Below, piece by piece: positions 24,897 to 33,246 of a stretch of DNA of 64,000 bases (positions are counted from its first letter, which is position 1; every line of letters begins with the position of its first letter). Origin of the DNA: Thermoplasmatota archaeon (GTDB lineage Archaea > Thermoplasmatota > E2 > DHVEG-1); the NCBI GenBank assembly GCA_016930995.1, contig JAFGFQ010000051.1:1-64000 (forward strand), given 5' to 3'. Position numbers and translations under genes: made by a program. Under the pieces are notes generated by a model. That model worked only from the letters and a program-made list of their open reading frames with translations, searched no databases and was not told where the DNA came from.

Positions 24897-25379
24897 ATGG
24901 CAAATAAAAAAGCAGTATTTGAAACCAATAAAGGCAAATTCATTATCGAATTATTTGAGGATAAGGCACCGATAACAACTGGGAATTTCATCAAGCTAGT
25001 GAACCAGGGTTTCTACAACGGACTGATTTTTCATCGCGTCATCCCCCAGTTCATGATCCAGGGTGGATGCCCTGAGGGGACCGGTACTGGTGGTCCTGGG
25101 TACACTATCAAGGATGAGTTTCATAAGGAGCTCAGTAATGTGCGTGGGACCATTGCGATGGCGAACCGTGGACCGAACACCGGGGGGAGCCAATGGTTCA
25201 TCAATATCATCGATAACTGTTATCTTGACTTTGATAAGAAACCATATTCAAGCGCGCATCCCGTATTCGGAAAGGTCATCGAGGGCATGGATATCGTCGA
25301 TGCGATTTCTCAGGTGAAGACTGGAAGAAACGACAAGCCCGTTCAGGACATTGTCATCAATAAAATCACGATTTCATAA
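24897..25379 (+). CDS. Cytosolic cyclophilin-type peptidyl-prolyl isomerase
   Basis: A 160-residue single-domain cyclophilin without signal sequence. Catalytic and binding residues are intact: [43 protein letters not shown]. Ribosome site GGGAG before ATG. It is the second gene of a cyclophilin pair and about half identical in its core to the membrane-anchored one, so the pair probably arose by duplication with one copy sent outside. The stop is 18 nt before the nucleotide-metabolism gene downstream. Confidence 0.93.
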   Translation: MANKKAVFETNKGKFIIELFEDKAPITTGNFIKLVNQGFYNGLIFHRVIPQFMIQGGCPEGTGTGGPGYTIKDEFHKELSNVRGTIAMANRGPNTGGSQWFINIIDNCYLDFDKKPYSSAHPVFGKVIEGMDIVDAISQVKTGRNDKPVQDIVINKITIS

Positions 25380-25397
25380 GCAGATGGTGAACCTTCC

Positions 25398-25874
25398 ATG
25401 ACTGTTCTTTCCGATGGTGATATCGAACAAGCACTTCAGAGTAAGGAGCTTGGGATTGAGCCTTTTGTTTTAAAGAACCTAACCCCGAACGGCTATGACC
25501 TTTCCATTGAAGAAGTGTTCATCAGGAAAACCGGTCAGCATATCAAGGAGGGTGTCGCGGTCGTCCCTCCGCTCACTTGGTTTGCTGTTAGCACTAGAGA
25601 GTTTGTCAAGATGGGACCAACGATAACATCTCAACTCTGGATTCGTTCAAGTTATGCGCGGAAAGGGGTCATGGCGAGTTTTGGGAAGGTTGATGCTGGG
25701 TTTCATGGGACGTTGACCTTTGGGTGTTTTAATGCTAGTGATACAGAAGTTGAAATCCCGATTGGTGATCGCTTCTGCCAGATTGTCTTTGAGTATCTTG
25801 AACAGGTGCCTAAGGCATTGTATCATGAACGGTCAGGGACGTACCAGAATCAGCGTGGCGTGACGTTGAAATGA
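25398..25874 (+). CDS. dcd: dCTP deaminase/dUTPase family protein lacking the deaminase glutamate
   Basis: A 158-residue member of the trimeric dCTP deaminase/dUTPase family that handles deoxypyrimidine triphosphates on the way to dTMP. Family signs: SDGDIEQAL at the start, NGYDLSIEEVFI, WIRSSYARKGVMASFGKVDAGFHG, and the C-terminal YQNQRGV. The aspartate of the dUTPase-type motif (KVDAGF) is present. The glutamate that catalyses deamination in E. coli Dcd (in the stretch VLEFYN) aligns with glycine here (TFGCFN). This suggests a dUTPase or a diverged enzyme instead of a true dCTP deaminase. Co-directional and close to the cyclophilin genes; GGTGA precedes the ATG. Confidence 0.8.
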   Translation: MTVLSDGDIEQALQSKELGIEPFVLKNLTPNGYDLSIEEVFIRKTGQHIKEGVAVVPPLTWFAVSTREFVKMGPTITSQLWIRSSYARKGVMASFGKVDAGFHGTLTFGCFNASDTEVEIPIGDRFCQIVFEYLEQVPKALYHERSGTYQNQRGVTLK

Positions 25875-25956
25875 ATGGTTTTTTCTAATATATATAGATA
25901 TATACATTTTCCTTTGTTGTAATAAACCTTTAAAAATGAAGGTATCAACATCGAAT

Positions 25957-28116
25957 TTAATTTCTCATAAATGGGGCGGTTAATGGGAAGGTATTGAGGG
26001 ATTTCAGAAGCAAGCTGAATGATATGCTAAATGGCATCGTAACCTGCAACGTCGCCCAATCACTCTCCGCCTCATGCACATCTTTTGCTTTACAACGAAT
26101 AAGATACGTTCCCTTCTTAGACCATGTATGTGACTGGGTTATTTCCTCCCCTGAATCGTACGGTCCTACCCAGCCGCTGTTTGTCTCATCCCCCCACTCA
26201 ATGTAGTAGTACATATCATCTCCATCTAAGTCTGTGGATACAACCGTATAAGGATATTCCACGCGGGGTTTTCCTTCGATTGAACCGTTAATCTTAGGAG
26301 TGCCTGGAGGTGTGTTCTCTTCTAAAATGACCGCCCATGTCCTATCACTGATAGTGAGGTCATCTGCATCGGTGACCGAAAGCACAACGGTGTAATTACC
26401 GGTGCTGTTATACTCATGCGTTGGATTTTGAATATCAGAGGTATACCCGTCCCCAAAATCCCAATGATACAAATAAGGTGGGGTTCCATTAGTGGCTGAT
26501 CCAGTAAAGTGAATCAGCTCACCAACTGACCCATAATATGGACCATGGGCATTGACAGAGAAGCCAAGGATTGTAAAGTCAGATGCGGAAACCATTGAGA
26601 TATTCGAAGAAGCTGTACTGACGACAACCTTGATACGGCACTCCACTGAACCACCTGAATCAACCAACCACTGATACCTTCCATTATTAGGGAAATCAGT
26701 AACAATTGTTTCCCACGGACCAGAGGACCCGTGATGCGATAAAAGAATATCAACGAGAGCATCACCCTGCGATGGAGGGACCGCCGCAAGCCAGCGTATG
26801 TGACGGATAGAACCACTTCTGAATGTCTCACCACCATTCGGTGTCTGTACCACTGCAGTTAACGCCGTTGGTTCGAGCCATGGGGAAAAGGCTTTGAGTA
26901 CATTTTGATACGACGGCCAGCTTCCTTGCTCAGCCTGTATAAGAACATCTTCACGACCATCATGATCAAAATCACCATCTACAACAAATGCCGAGATACC
27001 ACCGCTCGCAGGCATGGAAAACGTTCCATCAGCTATCCAGTTCCCATTGCCATCACCACGATAGACGTACCCAGTTGGACCGACATAACCAATGATATCG
27101 TGAAATCCATCACCGTTGATATCGCCGAATTGAGGAGAATACGCCCCTGATGTTGGTAATCCACTTGATACTAACTCCCAATTGTTATGTTGCGCATTAT
27201 ATGTTAAGCATCGAATGCCAGTAGATCCACTTCCGACGACGATGTCATCGCATCCATCGTTGTTCATATCTCCACAATCAAGACCATTCCAGCTCCCTGT
27301 GGGAAGGCCGGTCTGCATCATCGTAAAATTAAAGGATCCATCACCAAAGAACACATGGGTTCCCTCCCGGTTCCCTGCAAAATCTGGGAATCCATCGGAA
27401 TTAAAATCTGCGATTTCAAGGTTATTATTGTTGTTTCCACCGGGTAAAGACCATCGTTGAATCCAGGTTCCATCCCCCTGATTTTCATAGAGATGATACC
27501 CGTTGCAGCACCCAAATGATTGAGAAATCAGATCAAGACGGCCATCGCAATCAAAATCAGCAAGATCACATTCAAACATCCCCCAATCTTCGCCGTTTGT
27601 CGCCAGTCCAGTCGCCCAGGGAATCCAGTTCGTGCATGTTCCATCTCCTAACGCAGCTCCAAGCAGTGTATCACCAAATCCAGAACCCGGGGTCGCATAG
27701 TTATGATGAATGCCCCAGACCACGTCAAGATAACCATCCAGGTTCAGATCGCCTGCTTCAACGCCACCATATCCAAAGTTGCCAGCTTGATTGACTGACC
27801 AGCTGCTCCCTCCGTTCCCCAGCCAGACCATAATCCCATGCTGAGGGCTGCCGATGTTCGGGGACCCATGATCACCAACACAGATAACATCCAAATCCCC
27901 GTCGTTGTTCATATCTGCAAGTTCCAGTTCTGTGTTCCCTCCTTCTTTTGCTGGAGTTTGAAGACCGTTTGATTTTTCAACGAACGTGATGGATTGAATG
28001 AGGGGGAGTGCTTCTCTTTGTCTAGGGGGTGTGTTTGTCGTACCCACGGATGCTGCTGAAAAAAGTATAGCAGGAATTATGATTAACATGAGAATAACTC
28101 GAATCTTATGATGCAT
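25957..28116 (-). CDS. Secreted FG-GAP/VCBS beta-propeller protein with PKD modules
   Basis: A 719-residue exported protein. Signal peptide residues 1-26. Residues about 45-410 hold seven or so FG-GAP/VCBS blades, each with an acidic loop such as DMNNDGDLDV, DLNLDGYLDV, DFDCDGRLDL, DFNSDGFPDF, DMNNDGCDDI, DINGDGFHDI and DFDHDGREDV that binds calcium in this fold. Then an Ig-like module (VQTPNGGETFRSGSIRHIRW), a PKD domain (YHWDFGDGYTSDIQNPTHEY), a second PKD-like module (YIEWGDETNSGWVGPYDSGEE) and a hydrophobic tail ending NTFPLTAPFMRN. Probably a cell-surface binding protein. Ribosome site GGGGTGT, and a TATA-like GTTTATATAGA about 40 nt upstream of the start. Confidence 0.85.
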   Translation of the reverse strand: MHHKIRVILMLIIIPAILFSAASVGTTNTPPRQREALPLIQSITFVEKSNGLQTPAKEGGNTELELADMNNDGDLDVICVGDHGSPNIGSPQHGIMVWLGNGGSSWSVNQAGNFGYGGVEAGDLNLDGYLDVVWGIHHNYATPGSGFGDTLLGAALGDGTCTNWIPWATGLATNGEDWGMFECDLADFDCDGRLDLISQSFGCCNGYHLYENQGDGTWIQRWSLPGGNNNNNLEIADFNSDGFPDFAGNREGTHVFFGDGSFNFTMMQTGLPTGSWNGLDCGDMNNDGCDDIVVGSGSTGIRCLTYNAQHNNWELVSSGLPTSGAYSPQFGDINGDGFHDIIGYVGPTGYVYRGDGNGNWIADGTFSMPASGGISAFVVDGDFDHDGREDVLIQAEQGSWPSYQNVLKAFSPWLEPTALTAVVQTPNGGETFRSGSIRHIRWLAAVPPSQGDALVDILLSHHGSSGPWETIVTDFPNNGRYQWLVDSGGSVECRIKVVVSTASSNISMVSASDFTILGFSVNAHGPYYGSVGELIHFTGSATNGTPPYLYHWDFGDGYTSDIQNPTHEYNSTGNYTVVLSVTDADDLTISDRTWAVILEENTPPGTPKINGSIEGKPRVEYPYTVVSTDLDGDDMYYYIEWGDETNSGWVGPYDSGEEITQSHTWSKKGTYLIRCKAKDVHEAESDWATLQVTMPFSISFSLLLKSLNTFPLTAPFMRN

Positions 28117-28198
28117 ATATTACACCCCTTATTCTAAAAATAAAGTCGAATGTCTATATAAACATTCTTCCCTGTTTCCTTCTGTTCCCATTTGCTTA

Positions 28199-28226
28199 AC
28201 CTGCATATGCAGTTGCATATTCAGGT
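28199..28226. promoter_or_regulatory. 28-bp near-perfect inverted repeat upstream of the FG-GAP gene
   Basis: Two 13-nt arms, ACCTGCATATGCA and TGCATATTCAGGT, separated by GT, pair at 12 of 13 positions; the left side also contains the perfect palindrome CTGCATATGCAG. It lies 16 bp beyond the flavodiiron stop and about 35-70 bp upstream of the TATA box of the FG-GAP gene, on the same strand. It could be an operator for a dimeric regulator or a hairpin at the end of the flavodiiron message. Confidence 0.5.
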
Positions 28227-28242
28227 AAAAACAAAGAACTAC

Positions 28243-29433
28243 TTATGAGAACAGCTTTGCTAACGTGCGTCCGTACTCAAAGCAAGCATTCCTACTTGCC
28301 TCATCAGGATTCCAGAGTGTTTTTAACCCGTCATTGACTACTGAAAATCCGGCTGTCTTCAGATGATCGGTAATCAGACGAACCGACTCCCCGCTCCACC
28401 CATAACAACCAAAGGCTGCCGCTTTTTTCTCTTTAAATCCTAGCCCTTGAAGTTCCTCAAGCAAGGATGCAACAGCGGTCAGGATCCCTTTATTGATCGT
28501 TGGCGAGCCGACCAAAATAGCTTTTGATTTAAAAATCTCAGTCATAGCATCGTTCTTGTCACTATGCCCGATGTTGATACATTTAACAGTCACTTTCTTA
28601 TCCGCATGCACAATTCCTTTTGCGATGTTCTCAGCCATGATCCGCGTCCCATTCCACATCGTATCGTAGAGAATCGTGATTTGGTTCTCTTTATATTTGT
28701 TCGCCCACTGAAGATATAATTCAATGATTTGTTTTGGATTGTCCCGCCATATGACGCCATGGCTTGTACAAATCATGTCAACAGGGACATTTAACGCAAG
28801 GATTTCTTTGATTTTCTTCTCAACCAGTGCACTAAACGGGCTGAGGATATTTGCATAATATTTCATCGCTTCATACATCAGTTCTGACTGATCAACCAAA
28901 TCATTAAACATAAATTCGGACGCTAAATGCTCCCCAAACGCATCATTACTAAACAGGATGTTATCCCCAGTAAGATAACAGAACATCGAATCCGGCCAGT
29001 GCAGCATCGGTGCTTCGATGAACATCAGGTCTTTTTTTCCTAATGAAAGACGATCACCGGTTTTGACAACCTTGAAATTCCAATCCTCATGATAATGACC
29101 TTTCAGGGATTTCACAGCATTCGCGGTACAATAAATCGGAGTTTCTGGAATATGTCTCATCAGTTCAGGAAGCGCTCCACTATGATCCGACTCCCCATGA
29201 TTCGCAATAATGTAATCGATTTTTTTCAGATTCACTTCTTTGGAAAGATTAGAGACATACTCTTTTGCAAATGGACCCCACACCGTATCGATGAGCGCGA
29301 CTTTTTCCTCTTTTATAAGATACGAGTTATACGTCGAACCGCGGTGCGTGGACAGCTCATTACCATGAAACTTCCGTAAATCCCAGTCGATTTTACCAAG
29401 CCAAAAAACATTATTTTTTACAGGTATGTTCAC
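28243..29433 (-). CDS. fprA: A-type flavoprotein (flavodiiron protein)
   Basis: A 396-residue flavodiiron protein that reduces O2 to water (or NO to N2O) and protects anaerobes from oxygen. The beta-lactamase-like domain holds the diiron ligands: HGESDHSG (H-x-E-x-D-H), MLHWPDS, FSNDAFGEH and CTSHGVIW. The flavodoxin domain follows, with FMN loop YDTMWNGT and later GSPTINKG and GCYGWSG. I prefer the GTG at 29433, which follows GGAGG with 7-nt spacing and matches usual family N-termini; a frame opening at 29520 adds 29 unaligned residues with its ribosome site almost touching the ATG. No rubredoxin domain is fused. All ligands are present, so it should be active. Confidence 0.93.
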   Translation of the reverse strand: MNIPVKNNVFWLGKIDWDLRKFHGNELSTHRGSTYNSYLIKEEKVALIDTVWGPFAKEYVSNLSKEVNLKKIDYIIANHGESDHSGALPELMRHIPETPIYCTANAVKSLKGHYHEDWNFKVVKTGDRLSLGKKDLMFIEAPMLHWPDSMFCYLTGDNILFSNDAFGEHLASEFMFNDLVDQSELMYEAMKYYANILSPFSALVEKKIKEILALNVPVDMICTSHGVIWRDNPKQIIELYLQWANKYKENQITILYDTMWNGTRIMAENIAKGIVHADKKVTVKCINIGHSDKNDAMTEIFKSKAILVGSPTINKGILTAVASLLEELQGLGFKEKKAAAFGCYGWSGESVRLITDHLKTAGFSVVNDGLKTLWNPDEASRNACFEYGRTLAKLFS

Positions 29434-29676
29434 TTGAATACCTCCACCAAGAATATTTCTCTTACATTCAACAGTGGTTAATAATAATTTCCCCTTTTTT
29501 TCAAAATCGTTTTTTTTCATTCCTCCTCATAACCATTCGATTATGAATGTAATAAGTTTCCAATATATCACAATAAAGAATCCTACCATGATGAGATGTT
29601 GTTACATATCATCTTTCCAAACAAGGACTTATAACAAAATGAAAATGTAATAAATCTAACAAAGGATGTCTTTTTC

Positions 29677-30720
29677 ATGGAGTCGTACATATCGTTACTA
29701 CATGCTGATCCAACAGCATGGCTTTTAGAAAACGACAACCCCTCAGTTCGATATTTTACCTTACGAGATCTTCTAGGAAAGCCAGAGACAAATATTGAAG
29801 TAAGAACGGCGCGACAGGGGATTATGCAAATTGGACCTGTACCTTTTATTTTAGAGAAACAAAAAACAGGCGGGTACTGGGAGCAACCTGAACGGTTCTA
29901 TACTGCAAAATACAAAGGAACCGTTTGGCAACTTATGATCCTGGCTGAGTTAAGGGCTGATGGGAACGATGACCGTATAAAAAAAGCATGTGATTTTATC
30001 CTCTCACATTCCCAAGACCGAGAAAGTGGCGGGTTTGCCTATTCATCAAGTATGAAAAAAGGAGGGGGACGTCATAGCGAAGTCATCCCCTGCTTAACAG
30101 GAAACATGGTATGGAGTCTGATACGCCTTGGATATCTGAAAGACCCCCGTGTGCAAAAAGGAATAAACTGGATAACAACCTACCAACGATACGATGATCG
30201 TGTTTCTGAGATACCAAAAGGCTGGCCATACGATCGATTAAAGACCGGATGTTTCGGTAGGCATAGCTGTCATATGGGTGCAGTCAAGACATTAAAAGCA
30301 TTAGCTGAAATCCCTGAGAAGAAACGGACCCCTGAAGTCAACAAAATGATCAAAACAGGGGCTGAATATTTTTTGCTCCATCATGTCTTTAAAAGCAGTC
30401 ACAACCTTACCCGTGTTCCCAAACCCGGGTGGCTCAAATTCGGCTTTCCGCTCATGTATCAAACAGATGCACTCGAGATCCTTGGGATTCTCACCCGTCT
30501 TGGTTACAAGGACCAACGCATGAACGAGGCTGTTGACCTTGTAGTATCAAAACAGAATGACCAGGGACGATGGATTCTTGAAAACACCTTCAACGGACGA
30601 TACCAAGTCACCATAGAACAAAAAGGCAAACCGAGTAAATGGATCACCCTGCATGCTCTTTGCATGCTCAAACGATTTTACAGCACTGAAAAGAAAAGGA
30701 ACAGGACGATGGAAGACTAA
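29677..30720 (+). CDS. Alpha-alpha toroid (prenyltransferase/squalene-cyclase-like repeat) protein
   Basis: A 347-residue soluble protein with helical repeats of the terpenoid cyclase/prenyltransferase type: GYWEQPERFYTAKYKGTVWQL, ACDFILSHSQDRESGGFAY, GNMVWSLIRLGYLKDPRVQKGI and DQGRWILE are QW-like repeats. No DDTAE or DCTAE catalytic motif of true cyclases is visible, so it is more likely a binding or regulatory relative. A His/Cys-rich stretch (TGCFGRHSCHMGAVK, about residue 190) could bind metal. Ribosome site AGGATG upstream. Convergent with the beta-helix gene 22 bp downstream. Confidence 0.72.
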   Translation: MESYISLLHADPTAWLLENDNPSVRYFTLRDLLGKPETNIEVRTARQGIMQIGPVPFILEKQKTGGYWEQPERFYTAKYKGTVWQLMILAELRADGNDDRIKKACDFILSHSQDRESGGFAYSSSMKKGGGRHSEVIPCLTGNMVWSLIRLGYLKDPRVQKGINWITTYQRYDDRVSEIPKGWPYDRLKTGCFGRHSCHMGAVKTLKALAEIPEKKRTPEVNKMIKTGAEYFLLHHVFKSSHNLTRVPKPGWLKFGFPLMYQTDALEILGILTRLGYKDQRMNEAVDLVVSKQNDQGRWILENTFNGRYQVTIEQKGKPSKWITLHALCMLKRFYSTEKKRNRTMED

Positions 30721-30742
30721 TCGTTGATTATCCTTTGGTTTT

Positions 30743-32932
30743 CTATATCGCGTATGGTGTTGTCGAGGGGCTCTTATCCAGGTTGATCCAGGGGACGATT
30801 GTGAAAAAACGCCCGATGATAATTTTCGGGATCATCTCGAGTTGTGGGAATTTCACACCAATCCAATCATCCCAGTAATTACTGCTCCATCGAGAAAAAA
30901 ACGTTGAATCAAAGAAAGCATGGACCTTATTGTCGATAAAGTTGTTATGGAAAATCAAATTGTTCTTATCCGCAAGATGGTCAAGGTAAATCCCTCGTTC
31001 AGTGTTTAATGCGATTTGATTGTTTTGGATGTTATTCAGATTGCAATACGACCCCAGGCACACCCCATACTTATTGTTCGTGATATAATTCCGGTTGATG
31101 TCATTATCCGATGATGATTCAAGAAGGATTCCTTGGACGTTATCAGAGATACTGTTATCCTCAATAATATTGGAGTCCGAAGTGACTAAGTACATTGCAT
31201 AGGTGCACCCGGTGCAGGTGTTCTTCGCAATCCTGTTTGATGTGGAGTCCCAGAGATGAATGCCTTCAGCATTCTCTTTCATGATGTTTCCTGTGATCGT
31301 GTTCCCATTGGACCGAATATAGAGTCCTGCATCCTGTTCATAAATACCGCTGTTCTGTAACGTAAATCCTCTGAGAAAGACATTATCCGACGTAATGCTT
31401 ACCACCTTACCCACTGATGACCCGTCGATAATCGTCGTGTTACAGTCCTCTCCGATCAGGCTGATTTTCTTAGATAGCGTGAGATGTTCTTTGTAAAGTC
31501 CACTACAGACAAAGACGGTCTCCCCCACAGTTGTCAGATTGATTGCTTCTGCGATGTTATCATCAGTACAATACGTCATCGGGCTTGTTCCGTACTGAGC
31601 ACCGAGCCAGGGGGAGTAATCAACAGAACCGACAATAGGATATTCAATCTGCAGCGATCCCCACCAGTTCAGACGAGCGTTTAGCAAGGTAGGTGCTTCC
31701 CATACCACCCCACCAGCATTGTCCAGCAAGCTGTTGTGGGTCATTTGAGTCCCTGTTGGATACGCAGTGCTACTCCCATAATACCCCGCTCTTCCCCAGA
31801 AGCCCATGTCACAATCCTCGATGTGGTTTCCACAGATGATCGTGTTCTTCACAAGCCCTGAGAGACGAATGCCAAAGCTTGTTGGGCTTGATGAGACTCC
31901 ATTGATGATGTTATCACAAATGACCGCATTTGCTATCTCCCCGCCAGTACCATCCCCCCAGGCGAAATTGTCAAGAGCGATTCCCCGTCTCCACTGTTTC
32001 ACATTATTAATGGTATTATCTGTGATGACGATATGGCTGTATCCCCCTGTGTCTGTCACACCGGTGCATCCATAGTAGGCGCTAGAAAATCCAATCGCAG
32101 TGACCTTATTGTAGGTTGATCCTCCAGGGTTAATCCCAGTCCCGACATTAATAGTATTATTGCTGACTTTCTGCAATGTGGTAATGTCAGTTCCCTTATA
32201 CGTCATGTAATAGATAGAGTCAATCCCCCAGCAGCCTGCATCAAGGTTATTATGACTCAGATCTGTAGACCCAGTCGTATTCTCAATAACGATGTTATTA
32301 CAACCAGTTTGCGTGACATAGTTATGAGTAAAAATAATGTTTTCTTTACCCCCGCTCACCGCGTAGAATCCATAATCATAATCGTCATCTGGATCGTTTG
32401 TCCCGATGATTTTATTCGAGGTGATAGTATAGCTCACACCAGCGGTGCCTGCGCATGCGGTGATTCCCATGTTGAGTTTGTTATCCCCAGCTCCGTACCC
32501 GGTCGGGCCACCAGCGTTCCGGATAGTAAATCCAGAAAAGGTGACATCTCCGTTTGCCGTTATTTTCACTAACCCAGTTGATAGCAGGGTTGCCCTGCCG
32601 CCATCGATGATAGTGTTGGTCCATCCGGTTCCCTGGATTACGAGGGCTTTATCGATAGTGATCTGGTTCTCGAAGTACGTTCCAGGGTAGACAATGATGG
32701 AATCTCCGTTGCTGGCTGCATTGATGGCGCTTTGTATCGTGCTAAAGTTACTTGGCCCACTCCCTCCGACATACCATTTGTTTCCTCTCAAGATTTGTTC
32801 ATTATACTGGAATGAATCCTGGTTAGATGATGCAACGGGAGTTACTAATGATGCCCCAGATAGTACCCCACCAAAAAGTAGAAGGCATGCAGTGAATAAT
32901 TTTACGTATATGAGTAAAATTCCTTTTTTCAA
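30743..32932 (-). CDS. Secreted NosD-type beta-helix protein
   Basis: A 729-residue exported right-handed beta-helix protein. It starts with TTG at 32932, which follows GGAGGA. Signal region residues 3-30 (LLIYVKLFTACLLLFGG). The body shows two starts of a beta-helix unit, WYVGGSGPSNFSTIQSAINAA and MTYCTDDNIAEAINLTTVGE, then many coils with N-rich turns (NTCTGCTYAMYLVTSDSNII, NNIQNNQIALN). The C-terminal segment SNYWDDWIGVKFPQLEMIPK closes it. Probably polysaccharide-binding or surface-structural; catalytic residues not identifiable. It is related in fold, but not closely, to 9628-11433. Confidence 0.82.
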   Translation of the reverse strand: MKKGILLIYVKLFTACLLLFGGVLSGASLVTPVASSNQDSFQYNEQILRGNKWYVGGSGPSNFSTIQSAINAASNGDSIIVYPGTYFENQITIDKALVIQGTGWTNTIIDGGRATLLSTGLVKITANGDVTFSGFTIRNAGGPTGYGAGDNKLNMGITACAGTAGVSYTITSNKIIGTNDPDDDYDYGFYAVSGGKENIIFTHNYVTQTGCNNIVIENTTGSTDLSHNNLDAGCWGIDSIYYMTYKGTDITTLQKVSNNTINVGTGINPGGSTYNKVTAIGFSSAYYGCTGVTDTGGYSHIVITDNTINNVKQWRRGIALDNFAWGDGTGGEIANAVICDNIINGVSSSPTSFGIRLSGLVKNTIICGNHIEDCDMGFWGRAGYYGSSTAYPTGTQMTHNSLLDNAGGVVWEAPTLLNARLNWWGSLQIEYPIVGSVDYSPWLGAQYGTSPMTYCTDDNIAEAINLTTVGETVFVCSGLYKEHLTLSKKISLIGEDCNTTIIDGSSVGKVVSITSDNVFLRGFTLQNSGIYEQDAGLYIRSNGNTITGNIMKENAEGIHLWDSTSNRIAKNTCTGCTYAMYLVTSDSNIIEDNSISDNVQGILLESSSDNDINRNYITNNKYGVCLGSYCNLNNIQNNQIALNTERGIYLDHLADKNNLIFHNNFIDNKVHAFFDSTFFSRWSSNYWDDWIGVKFPQLEMIPKIIIGRFFTIVPWINLDKSPSTTPYAI

Positions 32933-33246
32933 ATATATTCCTCCTTGTTAGACGAGAGGAAAACTTTCCTCCCCTGATAAATATCCTACAATAATAATAA
33001 GGTTCAACAATATAAATGTTACTTCTGGTATTTTATTATACAACAGGATAATTTTTACACTGTTTGCAGCGAAATGGAATCGTGATAGAAATGAAAAAAA
33101 GCGGCGGTGATATCTGATACGTTTCTATCTGGAGAGACAACAACTTTTCAAAGGTATCCTCAGACTTTTCTATTTAAACAAGAACGATTGATATAAAAAA
33201 ACATCAAAGGAAGATATAAATATAAAAAACTGATTCTTTCACACGG
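32933..33246. promoter_or_regulatory. Divergent promoter region between the beta-helix gene and the giant surface protein
   Basis: 314 bp without a gene. It contains a 16-bp inverted repeat, GAGGAAA and TTTCCTC around AC, at 32956-32971, just upstream of the ribosome site of the beta-helix gene. On the plus side, GATATAAATATAAA (33211-33224) is a good TATA box about 25-35 nt before the ATG at 33247, so the giant gene is probably transcribed with almost no leader. The middle is AT-rich; nothing else is evident. Confidence 0.5.
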
